64,000 bases of DNA from NCBI GenBank assembly GCA_937927335.1, contig CALBDU010000030.1, positions 1 through 64,000 of the forward strand, read 5' to 3'. The stretch is from an uncultured Clostridium sp. (GTDB taxonomy: Bacteria > Bacillota > Clostridia > Clostridiales > Clostridiaceae). Both the position numbers and the translations under genes were made by a program. Under the pieces are notes generated by a model. That model was given only the letters and a program-made list of their open reading frames with translations. It did not search any database and was not told where the DNA came from. This document shows, piece after piece, positions 52,650 through 61,102 of the stretch (its first letter is position 1; each line of letters opens with the position of its first letter).

Positions 52650-53966
52650 TTATTTATCTTTCTTCTTGATTAGTAAATAAATTGGTATACCAGCCAAGGT
52701 AATCGCCAGACCTATAAGTGCATTCTTGGTGTCTGTCATCAATGTGCTATAAAGTATAAATAAACCTCCGCCAATACCTATTATTGGTATTATTGGATAT
52801 AGTGGAACCTTGTATTCTGAAGTCAGCTCCGGATGTTTTTTCCTAAGTACAAAAACTCCTGCAACAGCCAATACAAAGAATATCCAAAGTGCGAACACAA
52901 CAAGGTTGGTTAGCATATCAAAGGATCCGGATATAATATAGAGTATAGTGAATACCAGCTGAACTATAAGTGCATTAACAGGTGTCCCTGATTTTGACTC
53001 TTTTCCGAAGAAATCTGCAAATGGAAGAAGTTTGCCTTTTCCCATTGCAAAAGGAACTCTTGCTCCAACCAATAAGAATCCATTTAACGCTCCAAATATT
53101 GATATCATTATACCTGCAGAAATTATAGCTGCTCCTACTGGTCCAAATAATATAACTGCAGCATCTGAAGCTGCTGTTTTAGAAGCTGCTACAGCTTCCA
53201 TTGGCATTACATTTACTATTGCTGCGTTGATGCCTATATAGGCAATCATAACTATTGAAATACCAACAATAAGTGCCTTTGGAAGATTCTTTTTAGGGTT
53301 CTCAACTTCACCGGCTACGTTGCAAACAGCTTCCCAGCCTGAATATGCCCATAATGTACCAAGTATTGCTGCTCCAAAGCCCGTTGCAGTGGCAGTTGGC
53401 CCAACCATAGGAGTATAGTCATGAACTGTTCCCATTATAAAGCCAAATATGATTATAGCAAATATAGGAATAAGCTTTGCAATTGTAAATACTACCTGAA
53501 TCTTACCTACCAGTTGTGTTGATATGATATTAACAACTGTAAGGAATATAGCCAAGCCTATTGCAAGGATTTTTTGTGTCATATCATTCATAGGAATAAA
53601 GAATGTTGCTTGTGTAGCAAAAATAATAGCAAGTGCCGCGTCAGTTCCTGGAAAATAAATTACAGTCTGAACCCATCCTAATAAATATGATACTGATTCT
53701 CCGTAAAGTTCTTTAAGGTAAGTAAACATACCTCCGGTTTTTGGTATTGCCGAGGCCAGCTCAGCTAAAGTCAGGGCAGCTGCCATTGTTATTATACCTC
53801 CGGCAACCCATGCAAGTATTCCCAAACCTGGAGAACCTGCCGCTCCATATACCTTTGCAGGCTTAAAAAATACACCTGAACCAATAACAACACCAACAAT
53901 AATTGCTAAGGTTTGGAAATAATTAAGTTTTTTCTGAATGTTTCCTGTTGTGCTTTTTTCGCTCAT
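52650..53966 (-). CDS. APC-family amino acid permease (copy 2)
   Basis: 438 residues and about 12 membrane helices, closely related to the permease at 22065: VVGVVIGSGVFFKPAKVYG, ELASAIPKTGGMFTYLKELYG, MGTVHDYTPMVG, LYPIIPIIG all recur with small changes. It imports or exchanges an amino acid or amine. It is head-to-head with the glycyl radical enzyme gene across a 415-base gap with two palindromes, suggesting it supplies that enzyme's substrate. Start ATG with AGGGGGG site. Confidence 0.9.
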   Translation of the reverse strand: MSEKSTTGNIQKKLNYFQTLAIIVGVVIGSGVFFKPAKVYGAAGSPGLGILAWVAGGIITMAAALTLAELASAIPKTGGMFTYLKELYGESVSYLLGWVQTVIYFPGTDAALAIIFATQATFFIPMNDMTQKILAIGLAIFLTVVNIISTQLVGKIQVVFTIAKLIPIFAIIIFGFIMGTVHDYTPMVGPTATATGFGAAILGTLWAYSGWEAVCNVAGEVENPKKNLPKALIVGISIVMIAYIGINAAIVNVMPMEAVAASKTAASDAAVILFGPVGAAIISAGIMISIFGALNGFLLVGARVPFAMGKGKLLPFADFFGKESKSGTPVNALIVQLVFTILYIISGSFDMLTNLVVFALWIFFVLAVAGVFVLRKKHPELTSEYKVPLYPIIPIIGIGGGLFILYSTLMTDTKNALIGLAITLAGIPIYLLIKKKDK

Positions 53967-54381
53967 ATTAACCCCCCTAATTTTGAATATTTCGATAATT
54001 AAAATTGCTCACATGCATGCTTCTGTCAATTACACGTATATACTTAATGCAAGTATATATTATATAGGCGTCACTGTCAATTACTATAGTAAAATATAAT
54101 ATACTATAGTATACAAATATTTTTATAAAATATGACAATGCCATAACAGGAGTTAAAAGTTCAACAGTATACCATTAATGCAAAAATGTAGCTTTAGTAC
54201 AATAACATTAAAAAATTGAAAGTCATTGTACTATAAAATATTTGATTTTGTGAAATATTTTAACAACTTATTGAATTATAATTAATTTAATTTGGTAATG
54301 AATAAAATGTTTTTAAATGAAAACGATTAAGCCTAAAATGTTTAAAGTTTTTAATTACTAGAATTTTAAGGGGGAGTTATT
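53967..54381. promoter_or_regulatory. Divergent control region with paired ACTATAGT palindromes
   Basis: Between permease copy 2 and the glycyl radical enzyme. TTACTATAGTAA (54081-54092) and ATACTATAGTAT (54101-54112) are two perfect 12-bp palindromes with centres 20 bases apart, two helical turns. A related CTATAATATAG lies upstream of the XRE-cupin gene (about 52491-52501), supporting that regulator as the binder. No gene in this gap. Confidence 0.6.
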
Positions 54382-56766
54382 TTGACAAATAGAATTTCTG
54401 AACTGCCTAGACGTCTTCAACTTTTGAAAGAAGCATATTTGAATGTTAAGCCAAGCATAACAATAGATCGAGCTTTGGCATATACCGAAATTGCAAAAAA
54501 GTATCCAGATCTTCCACGGAACGTGCTCAGGGCCAAAGGGTTCAGAAGAGCATGTGAAACTGCTCCAATGCTTATACAGGATCATGAGCTTATAGCAGGC
54601 CATCCCTGCGGCAAACCTCGTGCTGGGGCTTTTTCACCTGATACTGCATGGAAATGGGTCAAAGACGAATTGGATGTGATTGATACAAGACCCCAGGATC
54701 CTTATTTTATAAGTGAAGAAGATAAAAAGGTTATGAGAGAAGTACTTTTCCCATTTTGGGAAGGTAAATCTCTTGCTGAAGCCTGTGAAACTGAATTGAG
54801 AAAAGCAGGAATTTGGGAGTATGCAGCAGAAGCTGCTATTACAGATTTAACCTATCATGTAACGAGTGGAGGTGGAGATTCCAGTCCTGGCTATGATATT
54901 ATCTTATTCAAAAAGGGTATTCTTGGAATAAAAGCAGAAGCAGAAGAACATCTGGAAAACTTATCTGGTACATATGAAGAAATCAATGAAAAGACTGCCT
55001 TCTACCAGGCTTCTATTGAAATTTGCGAAGGAATCTTAATTTATGCAAAACGTCTTTCAGAGTATGCATATGAACTTTCAAAAAAGGAGAGTGATCCAGC
55101 AAGAAAAGCTGAACTGGAAATGATTGCTGAAGTTAATGCAAGAGTGCCAGCAAACCCTCCTGAAACATTTCAGGAAGCCTTACAGTCAGTGTGGACAATA
55201 CAATCACTGTTTTTACTTGAAGAAAACCAATGCAGCACATCCCTTGGACGTATTGATCAGTACATGCTGCCCCTTTATGTTAATGATATTAAAAATGGCT
55301 GTATAACGGAGCAGCAGGCTTTTGAACTGCTTGGTTGCTTCATGATTAAATGTTCGGAAATTATTTGGTATACTCCTGGTGCTACTGCTAAATATTTTGC
55401 TGGATATATGCCTTTTATTAATATGTGTGTTGGTGGACAGAAACGTGATGGCGGAGATGGCACTAATGAATTGACCTATTTGATCATGGATGTTGTAGAA
55501 AAAGTTAAAATGTATCAACCGTCTCTTGCCTGCCGTATCCATAATCAATCGCCAAGGCGTTATTTTGAAAAAATTGTTGATGTTATAAAGGCTGGCGGTG
55601 GTATGCCTGCATGCCATTTTGATGATGCCCATATAAAAATGATGCTTCGAAAAGGATTTAGCTTTGAAGATGCCAGAGATTATAGCTTGATGGGTTGTGT
55701 TGAGCCTCAGAAAAGTGGAAAAGTACACCAATGGACAGCAGGAGGCTTCACTCAATGGCCCATTACTATTGAGATGGCAATGAACAGAGGTGTTTTAAAA
55801 TCATATGGCAATAAGCAATGGTTAGATACAGGTGATATCGACGAATTTAAAACTTATGAGGATTTTGAAAGTGCTGTAAAGAGACAACTTGATTATTTAA
55901 TCCACATTAATTGCAGAGGTACTGTAATAATAGAAGAAGTATTTAGAGATGTGACCCCTACTCCATATATGTCTATTTTCATGGATGGTTGTATGGAAAA
56001 TGGTAAAGATGTAATGGCTGGTGGTGCTGTTATGTATGAAGGCCCAGGTACTATATTTGCTGGACTTGGAACTTATGTTGATAGTATGGCAGCCATAAAG
56101 AAATTGGTTTATGAAGATAGAAAGTATACCCTTTCTCAGATCAAAGAGGCTATGGATTCCAACTGGGAAGGGTTTGAACAAATTAGAAGAGAATGTTTAA
56201 ATTCGCCAAAATATGGCAATGATGACGATTATGCAGATATGATTGCAAAAGAAATTGTTGATTATACTGAACAAAAGATGAATTCATACAAATCTCTTTA
56301 TGCCAGACAGATTCATGGTACATTATCTCAATCATTTAACACTCCACTTGGTGGAATGGTTGGAGCCACTCCTGATGGAAGATCTGCTTATGCACCACTT
56401 TCAGATGCAATGAGTCCTTCACAGGGTGCAGATAAAAAAGGCCCCACAGCCGTAATAAAATCTGTATCCAAGATAAATGTTGAAGCAATGAGCTTGGGTA
56501 TGGCTCATAACTTCAAGATATGCAAAAATTCTCTTGATGGAGCTGAAGGTCGAAATGCTGTTATTACATTATTGAGAACTGCATCAGTAATGGGTAATGG
56601 AGAAATGCAGTTTAACTGTGTAGATAATGAAACATTAATGGATGCTCAGCTGCATCCTGAACATCACAGGGATTTAATTGTTCGTGTTGCAGGATATTGT
56701 GCATATTTTGTAGAGCTTTGTAAAGAAGTTCAAGATGAAATCATCAGCCGTACTGTATTGGAATAA
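54382..56766 (+). CDS. Glycyl radical enzyme (PFL/dehydratase family), substrate unknown
   Basis: 794 residues. The C-terminal glycyl motif RVAGYCAYF puts the radical on G771; the active-site loop MGCVEPQ gives thiyl C439 and E441, as in dehydratases and lyases of this family, not pyruvate formate-lyase. From memory trans-4-hydroxyproline dehydratase has GCVETG, so it is probably a different clade. The HVTSGGGDSSPGYD segment (about 157-170) has a short insertion where others read GHT..D. Start is TTG after GGGGGAG. No activating radical SAM enzyme adjoins; the one at 56853 is of another type. Paired with an amino acid permease. Confidence 0.85.
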   Translation: MTNRISELPRRLQLLKEAYLNVKPSITIDRALAYTEIAKKYPDLPRNVLRAKGFRRACETAPMLIQDHELIAGHPCGKPRAGAFSPDTAWKWVKDELDVIDTRPQDPYFISEEDKKVMREVLFPFWEGKSLAEACETELRKAGIWEYAAEAAITDLTYHVTSGGGDSSPGYDIILFKKGILGIKAEAEEHLENLSGTYEEINEKTAFYQASIEICEGILIYAKRLSEYAYELSKKESDPARKAELEMIAEVNARVPANPPETFQEALQSVWTIQSLFLLEENQCSTSLGRIDQYMLPLYVNDIKNGCITEQQAFELLGCFMIKCSEIIWYTPGATAKYFAGYMPFINMCVGGQKRDGGDGTNELTYLIMDVVEKVKMYQPSLACRIHNQSPRRYFEKIVDVIKAGGGMPACHFDDAHIKMMLRKGFSFEDARDYSLMGCVEPQKSGKVHQWTAGGFTQWPITIEMAMNRGVLKSYGNKQWLDTGDIDEFKTYEDFESAVKRQLDYLIHINCRGTVIIEEVFRDVTPTPYMSIFMDGCMENGKDVMAGGAVMYEGPGTIFAGLGTYVDSMAAIKKLVYEDRKYTLSQIKEAMDSNWEGFEQIRRECLNSPKYGNDDDYADMIAKEIVDYTEQKMNSYKSLYARQIHGTLSQSFNTPLGGMVGATPDGRSAYAPLSDAMSPSQGADKKGPTAVIKSVSKINVEAMSLGMAHNFKICKNSLDGAEGRNAVITLLRTASVMGNGEMQFNCVDNETLMDAQLHPEHHRDLIVRVAGYCAYFVELCKEVQDEIISRTVLE

Positions 56767-56770
56767 TTTT

Positions 56771-56816
56771 AATCAGAGTATAGGTGTATCCCAATACCCT
56801 AATACTCTGATTTTTT
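56771..56816 (+). terminator. Terminator after the glycyl radical enzyme gene
   Basis: Stem AATCAGAGTAT / ATACTCTGATT followed by six T's, four bases past the stop codon; a small inner hairpin sits in the loop. Confidence 0.85.
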
Positions 56817-56852
56817 ACTGATTACTTCAACCAGACAATTATCATTAACTCA

Positions 56853-58199
56853 TTATTTTATACAATAAGCTAACAATCTAAAAAATTTTCCTACATTCTT
56901 AAAAGAAACCATATTGCACAATATTTCAGTGAGCTTTCCAAACTTTCGATAAAATAAATTGAAAGCCAGAAACGGAACCCACTGTTTTTTAGATTTTGGA
57001 AGTCTTTTTATTATATTTTTAAATGTATATATTTCTTTATATATCCATAGGTAGCCGTTATATAATTCTTCTTCTGTCATTTTTTCAGGCTTAAATACCA
57101 CATGGGCAGTATTATAATTTGACAAATTGTAATCTACTATTCTATTTTTCTCTAATAATGATGAATATAACCTGGTGCCGGGATACGGTGTAAGGATATG
57201 GGAGGTTACTGTTTCTACCTTATTTTTAACTATCCACTCCGATGTCCTCTTAAATACTGAGGTATCATCTTCATCTAGGCCGAAAACAAAACTTGCATTT
57301 ATCATTATTCCTCTTCTATGAATTTCATCTACCAGTTTCTCGTATCTGTTAACACTGTTTTGAACCTTATGAACACTACCTATTGATTTACTATTTATAC
57401 TTTCAAAACCAATAAACAGACTTTGGCAGCCAGCCTCCTTCATCTCATCTAATAAATCAGGCATGTCCACTATATTAGAGGTAACAGCTGCATTCCACTT
57501 TAGTTTAAGTGGTTTTATTTCATTTAATAATTTTTTTGTCCATATGGGATTCCCAATAAAATTATCGTCGATAAACATTATGTGTCTTGTTTTCAATGCT
57601 TTTATATCTGTAAGTATATCTTCCACTGGTCTATTAATATAAGTTTTTATTGCAGCTTTGCAGCTGTTGTAGCAGAAATCACATTGAAAAGGACATCCTC
57701 TACTTGTACTTATTATATTTGTATACAAATACTTATTATTATCAATAACATTATATTTAGGTGATACTACCTCATTTCCATCGAGGTTTTCCATATCATA
57801 ATATATATTTTTAAGTGAATTATTACCTTTATCTTTAAGAATTTTTGTCCAAACTCTCTCAGCCATTCCTACACATATTGCGTCAAAATAATTAGCAGTT
57901 CCTTCTGGATCTGCCGTAATATGTATCCCTCCTGCAATTACAGTAACGTTGCGATTTTGAAACTCCTTTGATATTTCCACAGCTCTATTCATAACATCAA
58001 CAGTGACAGTTATTGCTACTAAATCCACAGGTTCATCAAAATCTATGCTTTCAACATTTTCATTTTCAATAATAACTTCATGGTCCTTTGGCGTAAGATT
58101 CGCTATTGTGAGTAATGCCAATGAAGGCGACATTCTTGTTTTTAACTTTGTATCCATAGGTCTTGGCAGCATTGCAGGCTGAATTAATTTAATTTTCAT
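56853..58199 (-). CDS. B12-binding-domain radical SAM protein
   Basis: 448 residues. N-terminal cobalamin-binding-like domain (KIKLIQPAMLPRP, VIAGGIHITADPEG, CVGMAERVW) and a radical SAM core with C169-x3-C173-x2-C176 in RGCPFQCDFC, then FIDDNFIGNP, SLFIGFESIN and HILTPYPGTRLY. This is the BchE/HpnJ/HpnP-like class that performs methylations and ring rearrangements on lipids or tetrapyrroles. The B12 domain lacks an obvious DxHxxG, common in this class. It is not a glycyl-radical activase. It is 11 bases after the small XRE gene on the same strand. Confidence 0.85.
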   Translation of the reverse strand: MKIKLIQPAMLPRPMDTKLKTRMSPSLALLTIANLTPKDHEVIIENENVESIDFDEPVDLVAITVTVDVMNRAVEISKEFQNRNVTVIAGGIHITADPEGTANYFDAICVGMAERVWTKILKDKGNNSLKNIYYDMENLDGNEVVSPKYNVIDNNKYLYTNIISTSRGCPFQCDFCYNSCKAAIKTYINRPVEDILTDIKALKTRHIMFIDDNFIGNPIWTKKLLNEIKPLKLKWNAAVTSNIVDMPDLLDEMKEAGCQSLFIGFESINSKSIGSVHKVQNSVNRYEKLVDEIHRRGIMINASFVFGLDEDDTSVFKRTSEWIVKNKVETVTSHILTPYPGTRLYSSLLEKNRIVDYNLSNYNTAHVVFKPEKMTEEELYNGYLWIYKEIYTFKNIIKRLPKSKKQWVPFLAFNLFYRKFGKLTEILCNMVSFKNVGKFFRLLAYCIK

Positions 58200-58210
58200 A
58201 TATTACCTCA

Positions 58211-58426
58211 TTAAACAGACTGATCATTTCTATATTCTAAAATATCCCCCGGCTGACATTCCAAGGCTTTGCATATTGCTTCTAAAGTTGAAAACCTGAT
58301 AGCTTTTGCCTTTCCATTTTTCAATATGGAAAGATTGGCCATGGTTATTCCAACCTTATCAGTAAGTTCAGTTACACTCATCTTCCTTTTAGCCAGCATC
58401 ACATCAATATTCACTATAATTGCCAT
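58211..58426 (-). CDS. Small XRE regulator (YozG type)
   Basis: 71 residues: MAIIVNIDVMLAKRKMSV followed by TELTDKVGITMANLSILKNG and FSTLEAICKALECQPGDIL, almost entirely one HTH. It is the usual companion of DUF2975 membrane proteins, which lie directly upstream and overlap its ribosome binding site. The pair probably controls its own expression. ATG 58426 has GAGGTG at 6 bases; a GTG three codons earlier overlaps that. Confidence 0.92.
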   Translation of the reverse strand: MAIIVNIDVMLAKRKMSVTELTDKVGITMANLSILKNGKAKAIRFSTLEAICKALECQPGDILEYRNDQSV

Positions 58427-58436
58427 TTTACTCACC

Positions 58437-58889
58437 TCATATTGTTAAATCATTTTCTGATTTTAAGTCTATGGCTTCTTTTAAAAGCTTTTGAAGCACA
58501 GCTGCAAAAACTGCAATCACAGTTGAGGTAAAAATAATAATAATTGGAAATGCCACCAGTCCAGGAGCATCATCTGCATCAGCTATTGGAAACAGAAATG
58601 GTATCAGTGCTGCATATATTATGCTGATTGTGATTGCACTGAATTTTATATTCCTTAAAGCATTTACAGATAACTCTGAGAAAGCTTTGTTCCGGTCAAT
58701 ATAACTCAAAAGCTTTAAAGCCTGGTAAAGAGCAAAGAAAAACGAAATGGCCGATATATATGCACTGATTAGAATAGGATATGATAAATAATTTACAAAT
58801 CCAGGCAGCCAAAATATACATAATCCGAGTACCGGAATGCCAATAAGAATAACAGCTATTTTTAAGAACAATGTGGTTCCTTGTTTCAT
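58437..58889 (-). CDS. DUF2975 family membrane protein
   Basis: 150 residues with four membrane helices (about 7-27, 37-60, 82-103 and 112-134) and a cytosolic loop YIDRNKAFSELSVNALRNIK, which is the family hallmark. Function unknown; it is nearly always coupled to a YozG-type XRE protein as here. A 17-bp inverted repeat upstream at 58951-58989 is the likely operator. ATG with GAGGTA site. Confidence 0.88.
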   Translation of the reverse strand: MKQGTTLFLKIAVILIGIPVLGLCIFWLPGFVNYLSYPILISAYISAISFFFALYQALKLLSYIDRNKAFSELSVNALRNIKFSAITISIIYAALIPFLFPIADADDAPGLVAFPIIIIFTSTVIAVFAAVLQKLLKEAIDLKSENDLTI

Positions 58890-58950
58890 GATAAGTACCT
58901 CACTTACTAATTCTTTGATGAATCTATAATATCAAATTATTTATCGTTTA

Positions 58951-58989
58951 TCAATATATATTTATTACATTTTAATAAATATATATTGA
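58951..58989 (-). promoter_or_regulatory. Large inverted repeat upstream of the DUF2975-XRE pair
   Basis: TCAATATATATTTATTA (58951-58967) and its exact complement (58973-58989) are separated by five bases. It starts 62 bases ahead of the DUF2975 start, a position suited to an operator. The AT-rich arms make it a weak terminator at best. Confidence 0.6.
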
Positions 58990-59031
58990 AATAGCCATTT
59001 TCAAATAGTTAGCAAGGTTAGCAAAACGAGC

Positions 59032-59047
59032 AAATAGTATACTATTT
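59032..59047. promoter_or_regulatory. 16-bp palindrome AAATAGTATACTATTT
   Basis: A perfect palindrome between the divergent DUF2975 and flavin-protein genes. A further imperfect inverted repeat (AGACAGATT / AATCTATCT) is at about 59114-59137, just ahead of the plus-strand gene. Possible operators. Confidence 0.45.
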
Positions 59048-59165
59048 CAATTGAACAATATAATCCTTCCCCATTTTTCAATATCAATTAAATATGCTAA
59101 AATAGTACTAACTAGACAGATTCATTGTCAATCTATCTAAATAAAATATACTGGAGGACTTCGCT

Positions 59166-59558
59166 ATGAAAGAAGTATATGAATTTTTAAAGGATTGCAA
59201 AACTTACTATCTCGCTACTGTAGATGGAAATCAGCCCAGGGTTCGCCCTTTTGGAACTGTAGATATCTATAACAACAAACTATATATTCAGACAGGCAAA
59301 TCAAAAAATGTTGCTGAACAAATTTCTCATAATTCTAAAATTGAGATATGTGCATTTAATGGCAATCAGTGGATTCGAGTTCAGGCTATTGCCGTTGAAG
59401 ATAACGATATTAATGCCCAGGCACATATGCTTGATGCATATCCAAGCTTGAAGAGCATGTATGCTCCGGGAGATGGCAATACTTTGTTATATGAATTAAG
59501 AAATGCAACTGCAACAATTTCTTCCTTTACGGAACAACCAAGAACAATAAAATTTTAG
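59166..59558 (+). CDS. Pyridoxamine 5'-phosphate oxidase-like flavin-binding protein
   Basis: 130 residues of the small split-barrel type: YYLATVDGNQPRVRPFG, LYIQTGKSKNVAEQI, EICAFNGNQWIRVQAIAV. These bind FMN or related flavins as dimers; many have unknown substrates and some detoxify antibiotics. The catalytic residues of true PNPOx are not obvious. ATG with GGAGG site. It stands alone and ends at a shared terminator. Confidence 0.88.
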   Translation: MKEVYEFLKDCKTYYLATVDGNQPRVRPFGTVDIYNNKLYIQTGKSKNVAEQISHNSKIEICAFNGNQWIRVQAIAVEDNDINAQAHMLDAYPSLKSMYAPGDGNTLLYELRNATATISSFTEQPRTIKF

Positions 59559-59570
59559 GTTTTAAAACAA

Positions 59571-59599
59571 TGCCCCAACACCACTTGATGTTGGGGTAT
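59571..59599. terminator. Bidirectional terminator between convergent genes
   Basis: Strong GC stem CCCCAACA / TGTTGGGG, extended by A-T pairs, loop of 8 bases, between the flavin-protein stop (59558) and the thiolase stop (59606). Confidence 0.85.
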
Positions 59600-59605
59600 T
59601 ATAAA

Positions 59606-60781
59606 TTACCTCTCAATGATTATTGCTGTGCCCATACCGCCACCTATACAAAGTGTAGCTAGACCCCTTTTAGCATTACTTTTTTCCATTTCATAAAGAA
59701 GTGAGGTCAATATTCTTGCTCCTGAAGCTCCTACCGGATGTCCCAGAGCTATGGCACCTCCATTGACATTTACAATACTCATGTCAAAATTTAGGTCTTT
59801 TCCAACTGCCAGACTTTGTGCTGCAAAAGCTTCATTAGCTTCAATAAGGTCCATGTCCTCTATGCTCAAATGAGCCTGTTCCAGAGCTTTTTTTGTAGCA
59901 TAAAATGGTCCGTAGCCCATGATGGCAGGATCAAGCCCTATTGAACCATAGGAAACTATTTTTGCCATTGGCTTAATTCCGAGTTCCTTTGCTTTTTCAG
60001 CACTCATTAGTACTATTGCAGCAGCTCCGTCATTTAATCCCGATGAATTCCCTGCAGTCACTGTCCCTTCTTTTTTAAATGCCGGCTTTAATTTAGATAA
60101 TGTTTCAACACTTGTTCCGAACACAGGAAATTCATCTGTATCAAATACTATTTCACCCTTCTTACTTTTTATCACTACAGGCACTATTTCATCTTTGAAT
60201 TTTCCTGATTTTATCGCTATTTCCGCTTTCAGCTGAGATGCGGCTGAAAATTCATCCTGCATTTCCCTGGTTATTCCCCATTTTTCAGCAATGTTTTCCG
60301 CAGTAATTCCCATATGGTATCCGTTAAATGCATCTGTTAGTGCATCATTTACCATTGTATCAACAAAAGTACCATTTCCCATTCTTTGTCCCCATCTTGT
60401 CGTTGGTAGAACATATGGTGCTGCAGACATATTTTCCATACCCCCTGCAACAATAACATCTGCATCACCTGCTTTAATTATCTGAGCCGCTAAACTAACT
60501 GCCCTAAGACCTGATCCACAGACCATATTTAGTGTAAAACCCGGGATTTCTTCACGAAGTCCCGCTTTTATAATAGCTTGTCTGCTTACATTTTGTCCCA
60601 AACCAGCCTGAATTACATTGCCCATTATTACTTCATCAACCAGCTCAGGGTTAACTTTTCCCCTTTTTAGCGCTTCCTTTATAACTAAGGCTCCCAAATC
60701 TACAGCTGGTACATTCTTGAGATTCCCTCCAAATTTACCTATGGCTGTTCTTGCAGACCCCACAATTACTATTTCCCTCAT
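59606..60781 (-). CDS. Acetyl-CoA C-acetyltransferase (thiolase)
   Basis: 391 residues with catalytic Cys88 in NMVCGSGLRAV, NEAFAAQSLAV, the His of GGAIALGHPVGASGARIL and the second Cys in ATLCIGGGMGTA. Length and motifs are those of biosynthetic or degradative thiolases of the ThlA/AtoB class, joining two acetyl-CoA or splitting a 3-oxoacyl-CoA. It is 19 bases after the small AtuA-like gene, so it likely finishes the acyl-CoA route encoded upstream. ATG with AGGAGG. Confidence 0.92.
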   Translation of the reverse strand: MREIVIVGSARTAIGKFGGNLKNVPAVDLGALVIKEALKRGKVNPELVDEVIMGNVIQAGLGQNVSRQAIIKAGLREEIPGFTLNMVCGSGLRAVSLAAQIIKAGDADVIVAGGMENMSAAPYVLPTTRWGQRMGNGTFVDTMVNDALTDAFNGYHMGITAENIAEKWGITREMQDEFSAASQLKAEIAIKSGKFKDEIVPVVIKSKKGEIVFDTDEFPVFGTSVETLSKLKPAFKKEGTVTAGNSSGLNDGAAAIVLMSAEKAKELGIKPMAKIVSYGSIGLDPAIMGYGPFYATKKALEQAHLSIEDMDLIEANEAFAAQSLAVGKDLNFDMSIVNVNGGAIALGHPVGASGARILTSLLYEMEKSNAKRGLATLCIGGGMGTAIIIER

Positions 60782-60800
60782 AAATACCTCCTGTGTATAT

Positions 60801-61100
60801 TTATATATCCATGTCTAATAAAACTGAACTTAAAGTTTTTCCATGCATGTCTATTGATAATGTCCTGGTAACTCCACCACCTAATGCATCGTACATCACA
60901 AAATTAAGAGCACCAATTGTAGGTAATTCATATCTGATTACTTCTCCATTAACTATACCCTCGAACCAGTGTTTAACGGTTTCAGCAGTAACCTTCTCTT
61001 TTATTAATTTGTAATCCTTAGCATTGTAAACTATTAGTGATATATTAGATGTATTACCCTTGTCGCCAGATCTTGAGTGTGCTATATTTCTTAGTTTCAT
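60801..61100 (-). CDS. AtuA-like small subunit (ferredoxin-fold)
   Basis: 99 residues: KLRNIAHSRSGDKGNTSNISL and LNFVMYDALGGGVTRTLSID (each partial) match the small domain found at the C-terminus of fused AtuA proteins or as a separate subunit. Here it is separate, two bases after the AtuA-family gene, consistent with a two-subunit enzyme. ATG with GGAGG. Confidence 0.88.
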   Translation of the reverse strand: MKLRNIAHSRSGDKGNTSNISLIVYNAKDYKLIKEKVTAETVKHWFEGIVNGEVIRYELPTIGALNFVMYDALGGGVTRTLSIDMHGKTLSSVLLDMDI

Positions 61101-61102
61101 TT

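Noticed and set aside
54382..56766. Trans-4-hydroxyproline dehydratase or pyruvate formate-lyase
   Set aside because: The active-site loop is GCVEPQ. Pyruvate formate-lyase has paired cysteines, and hydroxyproline dehydratase, as I recall it, has GCVETG. Substrate left open.
56853..58199. Activating enzyme for the neighbouring glycyl radical enzyme
   Set aside because: It is much longer than activases, has a B12-binding-type N-terminal domain and lies on the opposite strand.
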